Positions 27,696 to 36,593 of a DNA stretch of 64,000 nucleotides are shown here, in pieces. How positions within the stretch are numbered: position 1 is the stretch's first letter; each line of letters starts with the position of its first letter. Source of the DNA: Lacisediminimonas profundi (GTDB lineage Bacteria; Pseudomonadota; Gammaproteobacteria; Burkholderiales; Burkholderiaceae_D). Both the position numbers and the translations under genes were made by a program. A model generated the notes under the pieces. The model saw nothing but the letters and a program-made list of their open reading frames with translations. It had not been told where the DNA came from and made no database searches. The DNA lies in assembly GCF_008831265.1 (NCBI RefSeq), contig NZ_VTTH01000002.1:744001-808000 (forward strand). Direction: 5' to 3'.

Positions 27696-28502
27696 CTATG
27701 AAGCGGGTTTATGAAGCGCATGGGCGAGGCTGGCGCACAAGCCCTCGAAGTCATCCACCTGGAGCTGGTGGCCGGCAGCGGCCAGGCGCGTTACGCGCAA
27801 GCGCGGGTTCAAGCCCTGCATTTCGCGCACATCGTCCTCGGACACCACGCCGCCCTTGCCGGCGCAGATCAACGCTACCGGTACCTGCACCGCTTGCAGG
27901 TCTGCGTGCATGTCTTGCTGGTGGAAGTCGTCATAGGTCACATGAACCACGCGCTCATCGCAGGTGGGCAGCCACTCTGCCCGCTTGAGCAGCAGCTCCT
28001 CTGGCCACGGCGCCTGGTCCGCAGCGCGCAATGCCAGTTCGCCCTCCCCGCGTTGCGCGGCGCGTAGCAGCTTCAGCGTGCGCTCCATGGGAATCGGGTA
28101 AAGCCGGCGGCCGGGCCCGCTGGTGGGCGGGTCTAGCAATATCAATTGGCTGATGCTTGAGGCATCGATGCGGGCCGCATGCAGCGCGATGCGCGCCCCC
28201 ATCGAATGCCCGAGCACCACATGCGGCCCCAGTGCCAGCGCCTCGGCAAAAGCCAGGATGTCGTTGGCGCAGGCATCCACGCCGTAGTCCAGGTGCGGCC
28301 CGGACTCGGACAGGCCACGGCCGCGAACATCGAGGATGTAGCAGTCGTGGGTAAGTCCCAGCCATTGGCCGACATGATCCCAAAGTGCGGCAGGACTGAC
28401 GATGCCCGGCACCAGCAGCACAACCGGGCCCGTTCCGCCATAGCGCAAATAATGTTGCCGGATGCCGTTGGCGCGGACGTGTTTGCCGTAAAGGAAGCTC
28501 AT
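27696..28502 (-). CDS. nicD: N-formylmaleamate deformylase (alpha/beta hydrolase)
   Basis: A 268-residue alpha/beta hydrolase strongly resembling NicD: NGIRQHYLRYGGTGPVVLLV, LDVRGRGLSESGPHLDYG and LLDPPTSGPGRRLYP. The triad is S100 (GHSMG), D124 and H245 (AGHQ), almost the same positions as in P. putida NicD. It converts N-formylmaleamate to maleamate and formate. Its start overlaps the stop of the molybdenum subunit gene by one base. Confidence 0.9.
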   Translation of the reverse strand: MSFLYGKHVRANGIRQHYLRYGGTGPVVLLVPGIVSPAALWDHVGQWLGLTHDCYILDVRGRGLSESGPHLDYGVDACANDILAFAEALALGPHVVLGHSMGARIALHAARIDASSISQLILLDPPTSGPGRRLYPIPMERTLKLLRAAQRGEGELALRAADQAPWPEELLLKRAEWLPTCDERVVHVTYDDFHQQDMHADLQAVQVPVALICAGKGGVVSEDDVREMQGLNPRLRVTRLAAAGHQLQVDDFEGLCASLAHALHKPAS

Positions 28503-30844
28503 CAGGCCGGCTTCCCGGACTGGCTGGCCTGCCTGGCCTGGCCCGATCGAATCATCGCTGCCAATTTGTCGAGCGACATGGGGAGCCGGGTCACCGATAC
28601 GGAACTGGCAGACAACGCGTTTGAAACCGCATTCGCCAGGGCTGCGCCTGCGCCGATGATGCCGCCCTCGCCTGCGCCCTTGACGCCGAGCGGGTTGGAT
28701 GGGGAACGCGCGATCTCCAGGCTCAGCGCATCGACATTCTCGAAATCGGTGCTGGTCGGCAGCAGGTAGTCGCCGAAACTCCCGGTGATCAGCTGGCCGG
28801 CCTCGTCATAAATGAATTCGTCAAGGAAGGCGCCGCCCATGCCCTGGACTGCGGAGCCAATCGCCTGGCCATGCACGATCGCCGGGTTCAGGATGCGGCC
28901 GAGATCCTCTACACACAGGAAGTTTTCAACCCGTACCTGCGCCGTGCGCGGATCGACGCTGACATGGGCCAGGTGGACCCCGAAGGTAAAGGTCAGCCTG
29001 TCATTCGCGAATGAGGCTTCGGCGCATTCCTCGCCCCATTCCAGCGGGTCGCACTCGGGCAGTGCGGCAGCCAGCGACTCCAGCGTGGCGAGGATGGTGT
29101 TATCGCTGGCGCGGACCACGGCCGCGTTTTCCCAGGCCAGGCCTGCCGTTCCCTCCAGGCCCAGCAGCCGTGCCGCGCGCTCCAGCAAGCGTTGCTGCAT
29201 TACCTTGGCCACGGCGGCAACTGCGCTGCCCCCCATGACCGCGGATCTGCTGTGGTAGGCGCCAAAACCCTGCTTGAGGTAGGTGGTACTGCCGTGATAG
29301 ACGCGAATGGCGTCGAAGGGCACGCCGAGCTCATCGGCCAGCACTTGGGCCATCACGGTCTCGTGCCCCTGCCCCGCGCTTGACGATCCCACGAACAGAT
29401 CGAACATGCCGCCACGGCGCAGCTCCAGCCTGGCGTGCTCGGCCGGCCCGCCGCCGGTCGATTCGACAAAACAGGCCAGGCCTGTGCCATGCAGCCGTCC
29501 GTCAATCTCGCGACCGTCCAGCGCCTTCAACTTGTCGTAGTCGAAGTGCGACAGCGCGATATCGAATACGCGGGGAAAATCGCCGGTGTCGTAGATCGTG
29601 CTCGGCTGCCCGGGAACCAGGGCGCCCGCGTCATACGGCATCTGGTCGGACCTGATCAGGTTCCTCTTTCGCAGCTCGACCGGATCAATGCCAAGGTCGG
29701 CCGCCGCAAGGTCGATCAGCCGCTCTCGGAAAAACGTGGACTCGTATCGGCCCGGCCCGCGGTAAGTGCCGGACGGGGTCTTGTTGGTCAGTACCGCGCT
29801 GACGTCGAACTCGAGATTGCCGATCGCATAGGGTCCCTGCAGGAACTGGGTTCCCTTGCCAGCCATCACGCCGGCGTTGGTGCGGACATAAGCGCCGATG
29901 TCCGAAACCACCTTGCCACGCATCCCCAGTAATAGGCCATCGGCATCCAGCGCGATCTCCAGTTCGCAATGCATCTCGCGCGAATGATTCATCGCCATCA
30001 GGTTCTCACGCCTGTCCTCGATCCATTTCACCGGCCTTCCCAGCCGCTTCGCGGCAAAAGGGATGACAAAATCTTCCGGATAGAAGTCGCCGCGCACGCC
30101 AAAGCTGCCGCCGATGTCAACCTCGATCATCTCGACCGATGTCGCCGGCAGGCGCAGCATGTCGGCCAGGATCGTCCGGTTGGCAAACGGCACCTTGCCG
30201 GCGCCCCATACCCGCATGCGCTCCGCGCCAGCATCCCATTCCGCGACCAGGCCGCGCGTTTCCAGCGGAACCGCGCTGTGGCGATGAATGTAGAAGCTTT
30301 CCTTGCGCGTGTAATGAGCATTGGCAAATGCCGCTGCGGCATCGCCGCGCGCAACGCGATAGGAAGTGGCCAGGTTGCTTCCCTGTTCGGCGTGGAGTAC
30401 CGGTCCGCCTTGCGCCGCGCGAAGCGAGTCGACCACCGCCTCGAGCGACTCGTATTCCACGAACACCGCTTCGGCCGCATCTTCGGCCACATAGCGGCTC
30501 TCGGCGACTACCAGTGCGACCGGCTCGCCGACGTAGCGCACGATGGATTGTGCCAATGGCCACTGCAGGAATTTTTCCATGCCCGGCAGGGGACAAGTAC
30601 GTTGCGGAATGGTCTTGGCGTACTCGGCGATGTCGGCCCAGCTCAATACCATCACCACGCCCGGCATATCCAGCGCAGCACTGGCGTCGATGCCCTGTAT
30701 CCTGCCGTGTGCTATCGGACTGCGCACCATCACGGCATGCAACATGCCCGGGCGCTTGATGTCGTCCACGTAGGTGCCGCGCCCGGAAACGAAGCGCTCA
30801 TCCTCGCGCCGCTCGACGGCGCGGCCGATCATGGGCTCGCTCAT
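28502..30844 (-). CDS. Molybdenum hydroxylase large subunit (xanthine dehydrogenase family)
   Basis: A 780-residue molybdopterin-cytosine-dinucleotide-type subunit. It starts GRAVERREDERFVSGRGTYV, has the GGSFGVRGDFYPED and TPSGTYRGPGRYE cofactor segments, and the catalytic Glu in VKGAGEGGIIG at residue 726. With the 2Fe-2S and FAD subunits encoded directly upstream it forms a three-subunit hydroxylase that inserts water oxygen into an N-heterocycle. Operon context points to ring hydroxylation of nicotinate or a related pyridine acid. It differs from P. putida NicAB, which has cytochrome domains and no FAD subunit. Confidence 0.88.
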   Translation of the reverse strand: MSEPMIGRAVERREDERFVSGRGTYVDDIKRPGMLHAVMVRSPIAHGRIQGIDASAALDMPGVVMVLSWADIAEYAKTIPQRTCPLPGMEKFLQWPLAQSIVRYVGEPVALVVAESRYVAEDAAEAVFVEYESLEAVVDSLRAAQGGPVLHAEQGSNLATSYRVARGDAAAAFANAHYTRKESFYIHRHSAVPLETRGLVAEWDAGAERMRVWGAGKVPFANRTILADMLRLPATSVEMIEVDIGGSFGVRGDFYPEDFVIPFAAKRLGRPVKWIEDRRENLMAMNHSREMHCELEIALDADGLLLGMRGKVVSDIGAYVRTNAGVMAGKGTQFLQGPYAIGNLEFDVSAVLTNKTPSGTYRGPGRYESTFFRERLIDLAAADLGIDPVELRKRNLIRSDQMPYDAGALVPGQPSTIYDTGDFPRVFDIALSHFDYDKLKALDGREIDGRLHGTGLACFVESTGGGPAEHARLELRRGGMFDLFVGSSSAGQGHETVMAQVLADELGVPFDAIRVYHGSTTYLKQGFGAYHSRSAVMGGSAVAAVAKVMQQRLLERAARLLGLEGTAGLAWENAAVVRASDNTILATLESLAAALPECDPLEWGEECAEASFANDRLTFTFGVHLAHVSVDPRTAQVRVENFLCVEDLGRILNPAIVHGQAIGSAVQGMGGAFLDEFIYDEAGQLITGSFGDYLLPTSTDFENVDALSLEIARSPSNPLGVKGAGEGGIIGAGAALANAVSNALSASSVSVTRLPMSLDKLAAMIRSGQARQASQSGKPA

Positions 30845-31365
30845 TGGGCGCCCCCCACGGCCGGATCAGACGAATCGGCCGCAATTGAATTCATTGCCCG
30901 TTGCCCGGCGGTCGCCATGATGGCATCGATGATCGGGATGTAGCCCGTGCAGCGGCAGATATTGCCCGAGATCGCCTCGCGCGCCTGCTCGCGGCTGGGT
31001 TGCGGATTCCTCTCCAGAAAGGCATGCGCGGTGGTCACCATGCCGGGCGTGCAGAAGCCGCATTGCAACGCATGGTGGGAGCGGAAATTCTGCTGCAGGT
31101 CGCTCAACTGCCCCTCGGGCGTCAGCCCCTCGATGGTGACCACATCGCAGTTGTCGGCCTGGACGGCAAACATCAGGCAAGCGCGTACCGATTCGCCGCC
31201 CAACAGCACAGTGCAGGCCCCGCATACGCCATGCTCGCAACCGAGATGGGTTCCTGTCAGGTCCAGGACCTCGCGCAGGAAGTCAGCCAGGGTCAGCCGT
31301 GGTTCGACCTGTTTTTCTACCCTCTTCCCGTTGACTCGCAACTGGATTTGAACCTTGTCGCTCAT
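30841..31365 (-). CDS. Molybdenum hydroxylase 2Fe-2S subunit
   Basis: A 174-residue small subunit with two [2Fe-2S] centres: C43, C48, C51 and C63 in the plant-ferredoxin-like domain, and C102, C105, C137 and C139 in the helical domain (QCGFCTPGM, NICRCTGY). It relays electrons from the molybdenum site to FAD. It overlaps the large-subunit gene by 4 bases. The tail after about residue 155 is an extra Ala/Ser-rich extension. Confidence 0.92.
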   Translation of the reverse strand: MSDKVQIQLRVNGKRVEKQVEPRLTLADFLREVLDLTGTHLGCEHGVCGACTVLLGGESVRACLMFAVQADNCDVVTIEGLTPEGQLSDLQQNFRSHHALQCGFCTPGMVTTAHAFLERNPQPSREQAREAISGNICRCTGYIPIIDAIMATAGQRAMNSIAADSSDPAVGGAQ

Positions 31366-31384
31366 GATTGCTTCCTGTCCATGG

Positions 31385-32251
31385 TCATTGGAGCGCGCAC
31401 GCTTGCTTCAGCGCGCGGGCAGTCAATACCTCGACCAACTCGAGGCGATACTCGGATGAGGCATGGTGATCGCCCAGGGGACTGACCGCCGCGCGGGCTG
31501 CGCGCGCAACCTGCGCGATCAGGTCCTCGCCTGGCTGCTGCCCGGCCAGCAGATCCGATGCAGCATCCAGCATGAAGGGCTTGTCGCTGGCCGCGAAGAT
31601 GATGCATTGGGCCCCGATGCAGCGCCGCTGCTGGTCCAGATCCAGCGTACAGATCACGCCCGCCATGGCGAAGTCACCGGTTCGCCGTGACACCTCTTCG
31701 AATCCCCAGCCGCGTCCTGGCGGCCAAGCCGGGAATTCGACTGCAACGATCATTTCGTCCGGCTGCAGCGCAGTCGAATAGACCTGGCGGAAAAAGTCCT
31801 CAGCCTTGAGCCGCCGCTGTCCCTGCGTGCTTTGCAGCACGATGCTCGCATCGAGCGCCATTGCCAGTGCCGGCCATTCCGCTGCCGGGTCAGCATGCGC
31901 CAGGCTTCCGCCGATGGTGCCGCGGTGACGAATCTGCGGATGCGCGACCTTGCGCATGACTGCCGGCACCAGCGGCATGCACTCGGCAAGCAATTCGCTT
32001 CTCTCGAAATCGACATGCCGCGTCATCGCGCCGGCACGGATGGTGCCGTCGGCAAGCTGTTCGATTTCCTGCAAGTCGGTCAGCAGCCGCAGGTCGATCA
32101 CATGCGCGGGATTGGCCAGGCGCAAGTTCATCGCAGGCACCAGGCTCTGCCCTCCTGCAAGCAGCCGCGCGTCGGGCCCTAGCTCGGCCAACCTGGACAA
32201 TGCCTGCTCCAGGCTGGTCGGTGCTTCGTACTGGAATCGGGGTGGCTTCAT
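31385..32251 (-). CDS. Molybdenum hydroxylase FAD subunit
   Basis: A 288-residue medium subunit of the CoxM type. FAD-binding motifs LLAGGQSLVPAMNLRLANP (about residues 35-53) and TIGGSLAHADPAAEWPA (about 113-129) are intact. It passes electrons from the 2Fe-2S subunit to an external acceptor. It is 19 bases upstream of the small-subunit gene and follows the monooxygenase gene. Confidence 0.9.
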   Translation of the reverse strand: MKPPRFQYEAPTSLEQALSRLAELGPDARLLAGGQSLVPAMNLRLANPAHVIDLRLLTDLQEIEQLADGTIRAGAMTRHVDFERSELLAECMPLVPAVMRKVAHPQIRHRGTIGGSLAHADPAAEWPALAMALDASIVLQSTQGQRRLKAEDFFRQVYSTALQPDEMIVAVEFPAWPPGRGWGFEEVSRRTGDFAMAGVICTLDLDQQRRCIGAQCIIFAASDKPFMLDAASDLLAGQQPGEDLIAQVARAARAAVSPLGDHHASSEYRLELVEVLTARALKQACALQ

Positions 32252-32284
32252 GATTTGATTTGTGTTTCAGCGCACGGTTATCAA

Positions 32285-33484
32285 TCAGATCTCGACGTTC
32301 ACGGCATCGTACCGGAACAACCAGTCATAGCGCTCTCGTATGCGCGCCGGGTCCCACTCCGCCGATGTATAGGAATCGGCCAGCACCGGATCTTCCAGCT
32401 GCGCGTTGTGGAAGCGTGTCAGGTTCTCTGCAGACTTGTTGACGATGCGGGTCGTGCGTTCGACCCGTGCCTTTTCGTATCGGAGCAAAGCAGCAACTGG
32501 ATCCGTGCTTTCCTGCGCGAGCGCGCGGCCAAGCACATAGCCGTCTTCAATTGCCATGTTGGCGCCTTGTGCCAGGTACGGCAAGGTGGAGTGGCATGCA
32601 TCGCCAAGCAGCGTGACGCGGCCGTCGCTCCATTTCTGCAGCGGGGAACGCAGGAACAGCGCCCATTTGAATGGATGCTCGATATTCGAAATCATCAGCT
32701 GGACATCCGGATGCCAGCCCTGGTAATCAGCGGCGCACTCGGCGATTGTTCCGGGCTCGGTCCAGGACTCGACTTGCCAGTCATCCCGTTCGACATGCCC
32801 GACGAAATTGAGCAGCCGTCCGCTACGCACTGGATAAGTAATGATGTGACCTCGCGGGCCGATCCAGTTGGCGCCCACCGGCCGGCGCAAATGGGCCGGC
32901 AGCCGGTCGATCGGAATCATGCCGCGCCAGCACATGCCACCGGTGAAGGTGGCCTTGTCCTCGCCGGCCAGCTGCCGCCTGATCCTGGAATGCAATCCAT
33001 CAGCACCGACCAGCACATCGCCGCGGACGCTGGTGCCGTCTTCCAGAATCAATTCGACCCCATCGGCGTCCTGCCGGAAACCGGTGCCGCGCGATGCAAT
33101 GTGAATGGCGTCGGCCTTGCAAGCACGCACGGCATCGACCAGCACCTGGTGCAAGTCCGCCCTATGCATCAGCAGATAGGGAACACCATAGCGCTCGACC
33201 GATTCATCGCCCAGATTGAACAGCGGCGTGGTCTTGCCACTGCTCCAGATCCTGATTTCCTTGCCACTGGCCTGCACCGCCAGTTTTTCGACCGCATCCT
33301 TCAGCCCGAGCGCATACAGGACCCGGACTGCGTTCGGCCCCAGCTGAACCCCTGCCCCGATTTCCTTCAGCTCCTGGGCCTGTTCGAAAACGTCGACATC
33401 AACGCCGCGCTGCAACAGCGCCAGTGCGCCGGTCAGACCGCCAATGCCGCCACCAGAAATCAATACATGCAACTTGCTGTTCAC
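32285..33484 (-). CDS. FAD-dependent aromatic monooxygenase, probably making 2,5-dihydroxypyridine
   Basis: A 399-residue group A flavin hydroxylase: GxGxxG at residues 11-16 (GGGIGGLTGA), the DG motif DVLVGADGLHSRIRRQL and GDACHSTLPYLAQGANMAIEDG. The start is GTG (33484), overlapping the amidase stop in a GTGA arrangement. In the operon it should carry out decarboxylating hydroxylation to 2,5-dihydroxypyridine, either on 6-hydroxynicotinate (NicC role) or on 5-hydroxypicolinate (HpaM role). General similarity to salicylate hydroxylases means sequence alone does not settle the substrate. Confidence 0.85.
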   Translation of the reverse strand: MNSKLHVLISGGGIGGLTGALALLQRGVDVDVFEQAQELKEIGAGVQLGPNAVRVLYALGLKDAVEKLAVQASGKEIRIWSSGKTTPLFNLGDESVERYGVPYLLMHRADLHQVLVDAVRACKADAIHIASRGTGFRQDADGVELILEDGTSVRGDVLVGADGLHSRIRRQLAGEDKATFTGGMCWRGMIPIDRLPAHLRRPVGANWIGPRGHIITYPVRSGRLLNFVGHVERDDWQVESWTEPGTIAECAADYQGWHPDVQLMISNIEHPFKWALFLRSPLQKWSDGRVTLLGDACHSTLPYLAQGANMAIEDGYVLGRALAQESTDPVAALLRYEKARVERTTRIVNKSAENLTRFHNAQLEDPVLADSYTSAEWDPARIRERYDWLFRYDAVNVEI

Positions 33485-34230
33485 CGCTGGACTCCTTTCG
33501 CGCTGCCGACATCCTGGCGGCAATTTTCTTCGATCATACGGCTCGCCTCGGCCACTGACACCACGTCCGCATATTTGCTGTCCATGTCGAACAGATTGAC
33601 GGCATGCGAGACCTGGGAGCGGTCGAACACGCACTCATGCGGCACCACCACCTGGAAGCCGAATGAAGACGCATCTACGACGGTCGCACGCACGCACCCG
33701 CTGGTGGTCGTGCCGGCGACGAAAACGGTTCTTACACCGCGGTCGATCAGGTAGCTGAGCAGCGAGGTTCCGAAGAACGCGCTGGCATGCTGCTTGGGGA
33801 CCAGCAGGTCGTCATCGTGGGGCGCGACTTCCTTGACGAACTCATAGCCGCGCGCCGGGATCGACATGACCGCCGGCGCCTTGTCCGCCCAGCGTCCGCC
33901 GTAGTTGCTGCGCTTGGGGGCCACATAGGGATAAATCACGGGCAATCCGTTGGCGCGAAAGCTGCTGATGAGCTTGCCGATGTGAGGCACTGCTTTCCAG
34001 CCGAACTCGCCACAACTGGTGGGATATTCCTTGATGGCCTCCCTGATCGGAAGCGGGCGCTCCCCGACCGAGCGGTACTGCAGGTCGATTACCAAGAGGG
34101 CAGCAACACCCGGCTTGAAAGACTTCTGGCCAAAGCCGATGGCCTGGTAAAGATCAAGCTCTGCCGGCGGGATCACTCCACTCCACGGGAGATCGTCGTT
34201 CGGCATGAGGATGTCGGAGTTCGCTGGCAT
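33481..34230 (-). CDS. nicF: Maleamate amidohydrolase (isochorismatase-like)
   Basis: A 249-residue cysteine hydrolase with catalytic triad D49 (LLVIDLQ), K146 (VPKQHASAF) and C179 (TTTSGCVRAT). In this operon it should convert maleamate to maleate and ammonia. The preferred start is the ATG at 34230 after AGAAGG; another in-frame ATG at 34206 is possible. It is the first gene of the minus-strand operon. The enzyme that would finish the pathway, maleate isomerase, is not in the window. Confidence 0.85.
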   Translation of the reverse strand: MPANSDILMPNDDLPWSGVIPPAELDLYQAIGFGQKSFKPGVAALLVIDLQYRSVGERPLPIREAIKEYPTSCGEFGWKAVPHIGKLISSFRANGLPVIYPYVAPKRSNYGGRWADKAPAVMSIPARGYEFVKEVAPHDDDLLVPKQHASAFFGTSLLSYLIDRGVRTVFVAGTTTSGCVRATVVDASSFGFQVVVPHECVFDRSQVSHAVNLFDMDSKYADVVSVAEASRMIEENCRQDVGSAKGVQR

Positions 34231-34263
34231 ATGGCCTTCTGATTCGGTATATTTCAGAACTTG

Positions 34264-34292
34264 ATTCTGCCAGCCAGAATTTTGAGCGTCAA
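34264..34292 (-). promoter_or_regulatory. Promoter and possible IclR operator of the pyridine-acid operon
   Basis: On the minus strand a -35 TTGACG (34292-34287) and -10 CAGAAT (34269-34264) are 17 bases apart, upstream of the ATG at 34230. The inverted repeat ATTCTG-CCAGC-CAGAAT (34264-34280) covers the -10. The divergent IclR gene at 34472 probably encodes its ligand. Confidence 0.55.
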
Positions 34293-34471
34293 TATCTATT
34301 TCGCCGGGCCGGTCAAAATGAGTAAAAGGAGCAAGGGGATCTGGCGCATCCAGTCCAAGTCCCTTGCCGCCGCTGGTTTTCCCGAACAGAAAAACCAGCC
34401 CCTGAAATGCGATAATCCGAACCGAGCCAGCCTGGCTCATCCCCCAAGCTAGCAAGCGAAGCGCTAAAAAA

Positions 34472-35191
34472 ATGACCGAAAAAATCGATGGCGTGGCCGC
34501 AGTCGAGCGCGCACTGACCATCATGAACGCGTTCAGGATGCAGGATCAGACCCTGAGCCTGCACGAGATCGCCCAGCGAACAGGTTTCTACAAGAGCACG
34601 ATCCTCAGGCTGATGGCGTCGTTGATCCGCTTCGGCTGCATCGAACAACTTCCGGACGCCAGCTACCGCCTCGGCCATGCCGTAATGACCTGGGGCAGCA
34701 TCTATCGCAACTCGCTGCGGCTGGAGGACCTTGTCATGCCGGTCCTGAACGAGCTGGTCGACGCTACCGGCGAGGGGGCATCGTATTTCCGCCGCGAGGG
34801 GGACGTGCGGCTGTGCCTGTTCCGGGTCGACCCGCGCAGGTCAGTCAGGGACCATATTTACGCCGGCCAGGTGCTGCCCTTGCAGCAAGGCGCGGCCGGT
34901 CGGGTGCTGGTGGATTACGAAGGTGAACGCTCAGGCTGGCCGGACTCGCGCGTGATCGTGACCATCGGCGAGCGCGAGCCGGACATCGCAGCGATTGCGG
35001 CGCCGGTATTCGGCACCGATCAGCGGGTGATCGGTGCGGTCGCAATTTCCGGGCCGTCGATCCGCTTCACGGACGAGGTGTTACCGGACTACTCCAGCGC
35101 TGTGCTCAAGGCAGCGATCCATCTTACGCAACGGCTGGGCGGCGATGCGCAATGGCTCAGGGATGGACTGCACCCCAAGTCACAGGCTTGA
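34472..35191 (+). CDS. IclR-family regulator of the pyridine-acid operon
   Basis: A 239-residue IclR protein: winged helix about residues 5-70 (AVERALTIMNAFRMQDQTL and LHEIAQRTGFYKSTILRLMA) and an effector domain (HIYAGQVLPLQQGAAGRVL). It is transcribed away from the eight-gene catabolic operon, with a promoter and inverted repeat between them. It is the likely local regulator, responding to a pathway intermediate. Confidence 0.85.
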   Translation: MTEKIDGVAAVERALTIMNAFRMQDQTLSLHEIAQRTGFYKSTILRLMASLIRFGCIEQLPDASYRLGHAVMTWGSIYRNSLRLEDLVMPVLNELVDATGEGASYFRREGDVRLCLFRVDPRRSVRDHIYAGQVLPLQQGAAGRVLVDYEGERSGWPDSRVIVTIGEREPDIAAIAAPVFGTDQRVIGAVAISGPSIRFTDEVLPDYSSAVLKAAIHLTQRLGGDAQWLRDGLHPKSQA

Positions 35192-35562
35192 TGCGGGCGG
35201 GCCGCTATAGCGGCATTATGGGCATGATGGGCGTGCCGATCCTGCAGAGATGAAATTCGCATCCGATCACGGCAAGCTCAGTTTTTATATACCGGGCCAA
35301 GATTTTTTATATACGAGCCGGCCGTTCAACTCCCGTCCTCAATTCGCAAGTGATGCAACGCATCATCCACAGTGTCCGGACAGGTCACCGCGCATACCGA
35401 TGCTCGGCCAAGCCCGATCGCATTGGGCAGCTTGACCACAAGCTCAAACTGACGCCACCGAGAAAACTTCAGATTTCTCAAAACGCCTGCAGCTACCAGT
35501 CGACCGGTGGGGCAACTTTCCCATGTCGAGCGCCGCCGCTTCCAGCAGGTATGCGAGTCGCC
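35192..35562. other. Gap between regulator genes; no gene seen
   Basis: This stretch lies between the converging IclR (+) and TetR (-) genes. I find no convincing coding frame. The only structure is a perfect 14-base palindrome GCCGCTATAGCGGC at 35201-35214, just after the IclR stop; it has no T-tract. Confidence 0.5.
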
Positions 35563-36258
35563 TTATTCCGCGGGAGGCGCCTTCTTGCGCGTCCGAGCCG
35601 GCTTGGCCGGTTCGGTTCGCGGCAACAGTCCCTCGCTGACCATCGTGAAATAGGTATCGATGATCTCGTCGATCGACACCGACTTGCGCGGGCTGTACCA
35701 GCGTGCCAGCCAGTTGCACATGCCGAGTATGCCGAACGCAATCATCTTGGGATCGCTGCCGCGGGCAAACTGACCGCTCTGCTGGCCCGCGGCGATCAGC
35801 GACGTCCACATTGTTTCGTAGTCTTTCCAGACGCGCAGCATCATTGCATGCAGCTCCTCGTTGCCACCCATGACGCCGTCGCGCAGGAAGATCGTCATCT
35901 CCAGGCAATGACGGTCAAAGCGCTTCAGGTGGTTGCGGATGGCCATGCGCAGCTTGTCCACCGCCGGCAAATCGCTGGCAATGACTTCCTTCATGCCGTC
36001 GATCAGGCCCACCGTCTGTGGTTCAACGATGGCAATCAGGATCTCGGTCCGGCTACGGAAATAGTAGTACAGCGCCTCACGCTTGATACCGACGGCCTGG
36101 GCCACATCGTCCAGCGAAGTGTGGGCGTAACCCTTGCGATCGAACAACTCGGTGGCGCTGTGCAGGATGGCCTCGCGGCGCAAGGCGGACTTGCGGGGTT
36201 TGCCCGTCTGCGTGGTCTCGGTGTCTGGCCGCGTAGCGGCGGTTCGCGAACTTTCCAT
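35563..36258 (-). CDS. TetR-family transcriptional regulator
   Basis: A 231-residue TetR protein: helix-turn-helix about residues 25-75 (ILHSATELFDRKGYAHTSLD and VAQAVGIKREALYYYFRS) and a ligand-binding helical domain. A Lys/Pro-rich tail ends the protein. The ATG at 36258 is taken; the frame extends further upstream but into the promoter region. It is divergent from the 13-gene operon at 36594 and probably represses it, releasing on binding an acyl-CoA. Confidence 0.88.
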   Translation of the reverse strand: MESSRTAATRPDTETTQTGKPRKSALRREAILHSATELFDRKGYAHTSLDDVAQAVGIKREALYYYFRSRTEILIAIVEPQTVGLIDGMKEVIASDLPAVDKLRMAIRNHLKRFDRHCLEMTIFLRDGVMGGNEELHAMMLRVWKDYETMWTSLIAAGQQSGQFARGSDPKMIAFGILGMCNWLARWYSPRKSVSIDEIIDTYFTMVSEGLLPRTEPAKPARTRKKAPPAE

Positions 36259-36403
36259 GGGATGCGTCCTTGGTCCTCTGAGCGGGTGACGGGGTGGGCG
36301 GATCACTGCTGCAGGCGTGTGCCTCGCCTGTCTGTTTCCGCTCTCACCCCGCACCAAAAATTTTATGATTGCGTAAATTTCACAGCCATTTTTTGGCCGC
36401 AAA

Positions 36404-36572
36404 TCTACGCAGCGTAAATTCCAGATCGAAGTCTACACTATACCCGCGCTGTACTTCCCCTAAGGGAAAGTGATTTCCACCACACGGAAACCCAAAGCCG
36501 GATCGAATTTTTATTTACGTTAGAGTAGAAAATTCTTGCGCATCCAATATTTTTCTTTTACGCTTCTGTAAA
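36404..36572. promoter_or_regulatory. Three similar TetR-type operator candidates
   Basis: Three copies of a short inverted repeat lie in the divergent region: TCTAC-GCAGC-GTAAA at 36404-36418, TTTAC-GTTAGA-GTAGA at 36514-36529 and TTTAC-GCTTCT-GTAAA at 36557-36572. A further GCGTAAATTT half-site is at 36371-36380. The last site lies just upstream of the ribosome site of the gene at 36594, where bound protein would block transcription. The common pattern T(T/C)TAC-N5/6-GTA(A/G)A is not something I can attribute to a characterised regulator. Confidence 0.6.
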
Positions 36573-36593
36573 AACAAGGAGCAAGGAAGACAT

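Noticed and set aside
35201-35214. Palindrome as terminator of the IclR gene
   Set aside because: A 7-bp stem with no loop and no T-tract cannot act as a rho-independent terminator. It is noted only as a palindrome.
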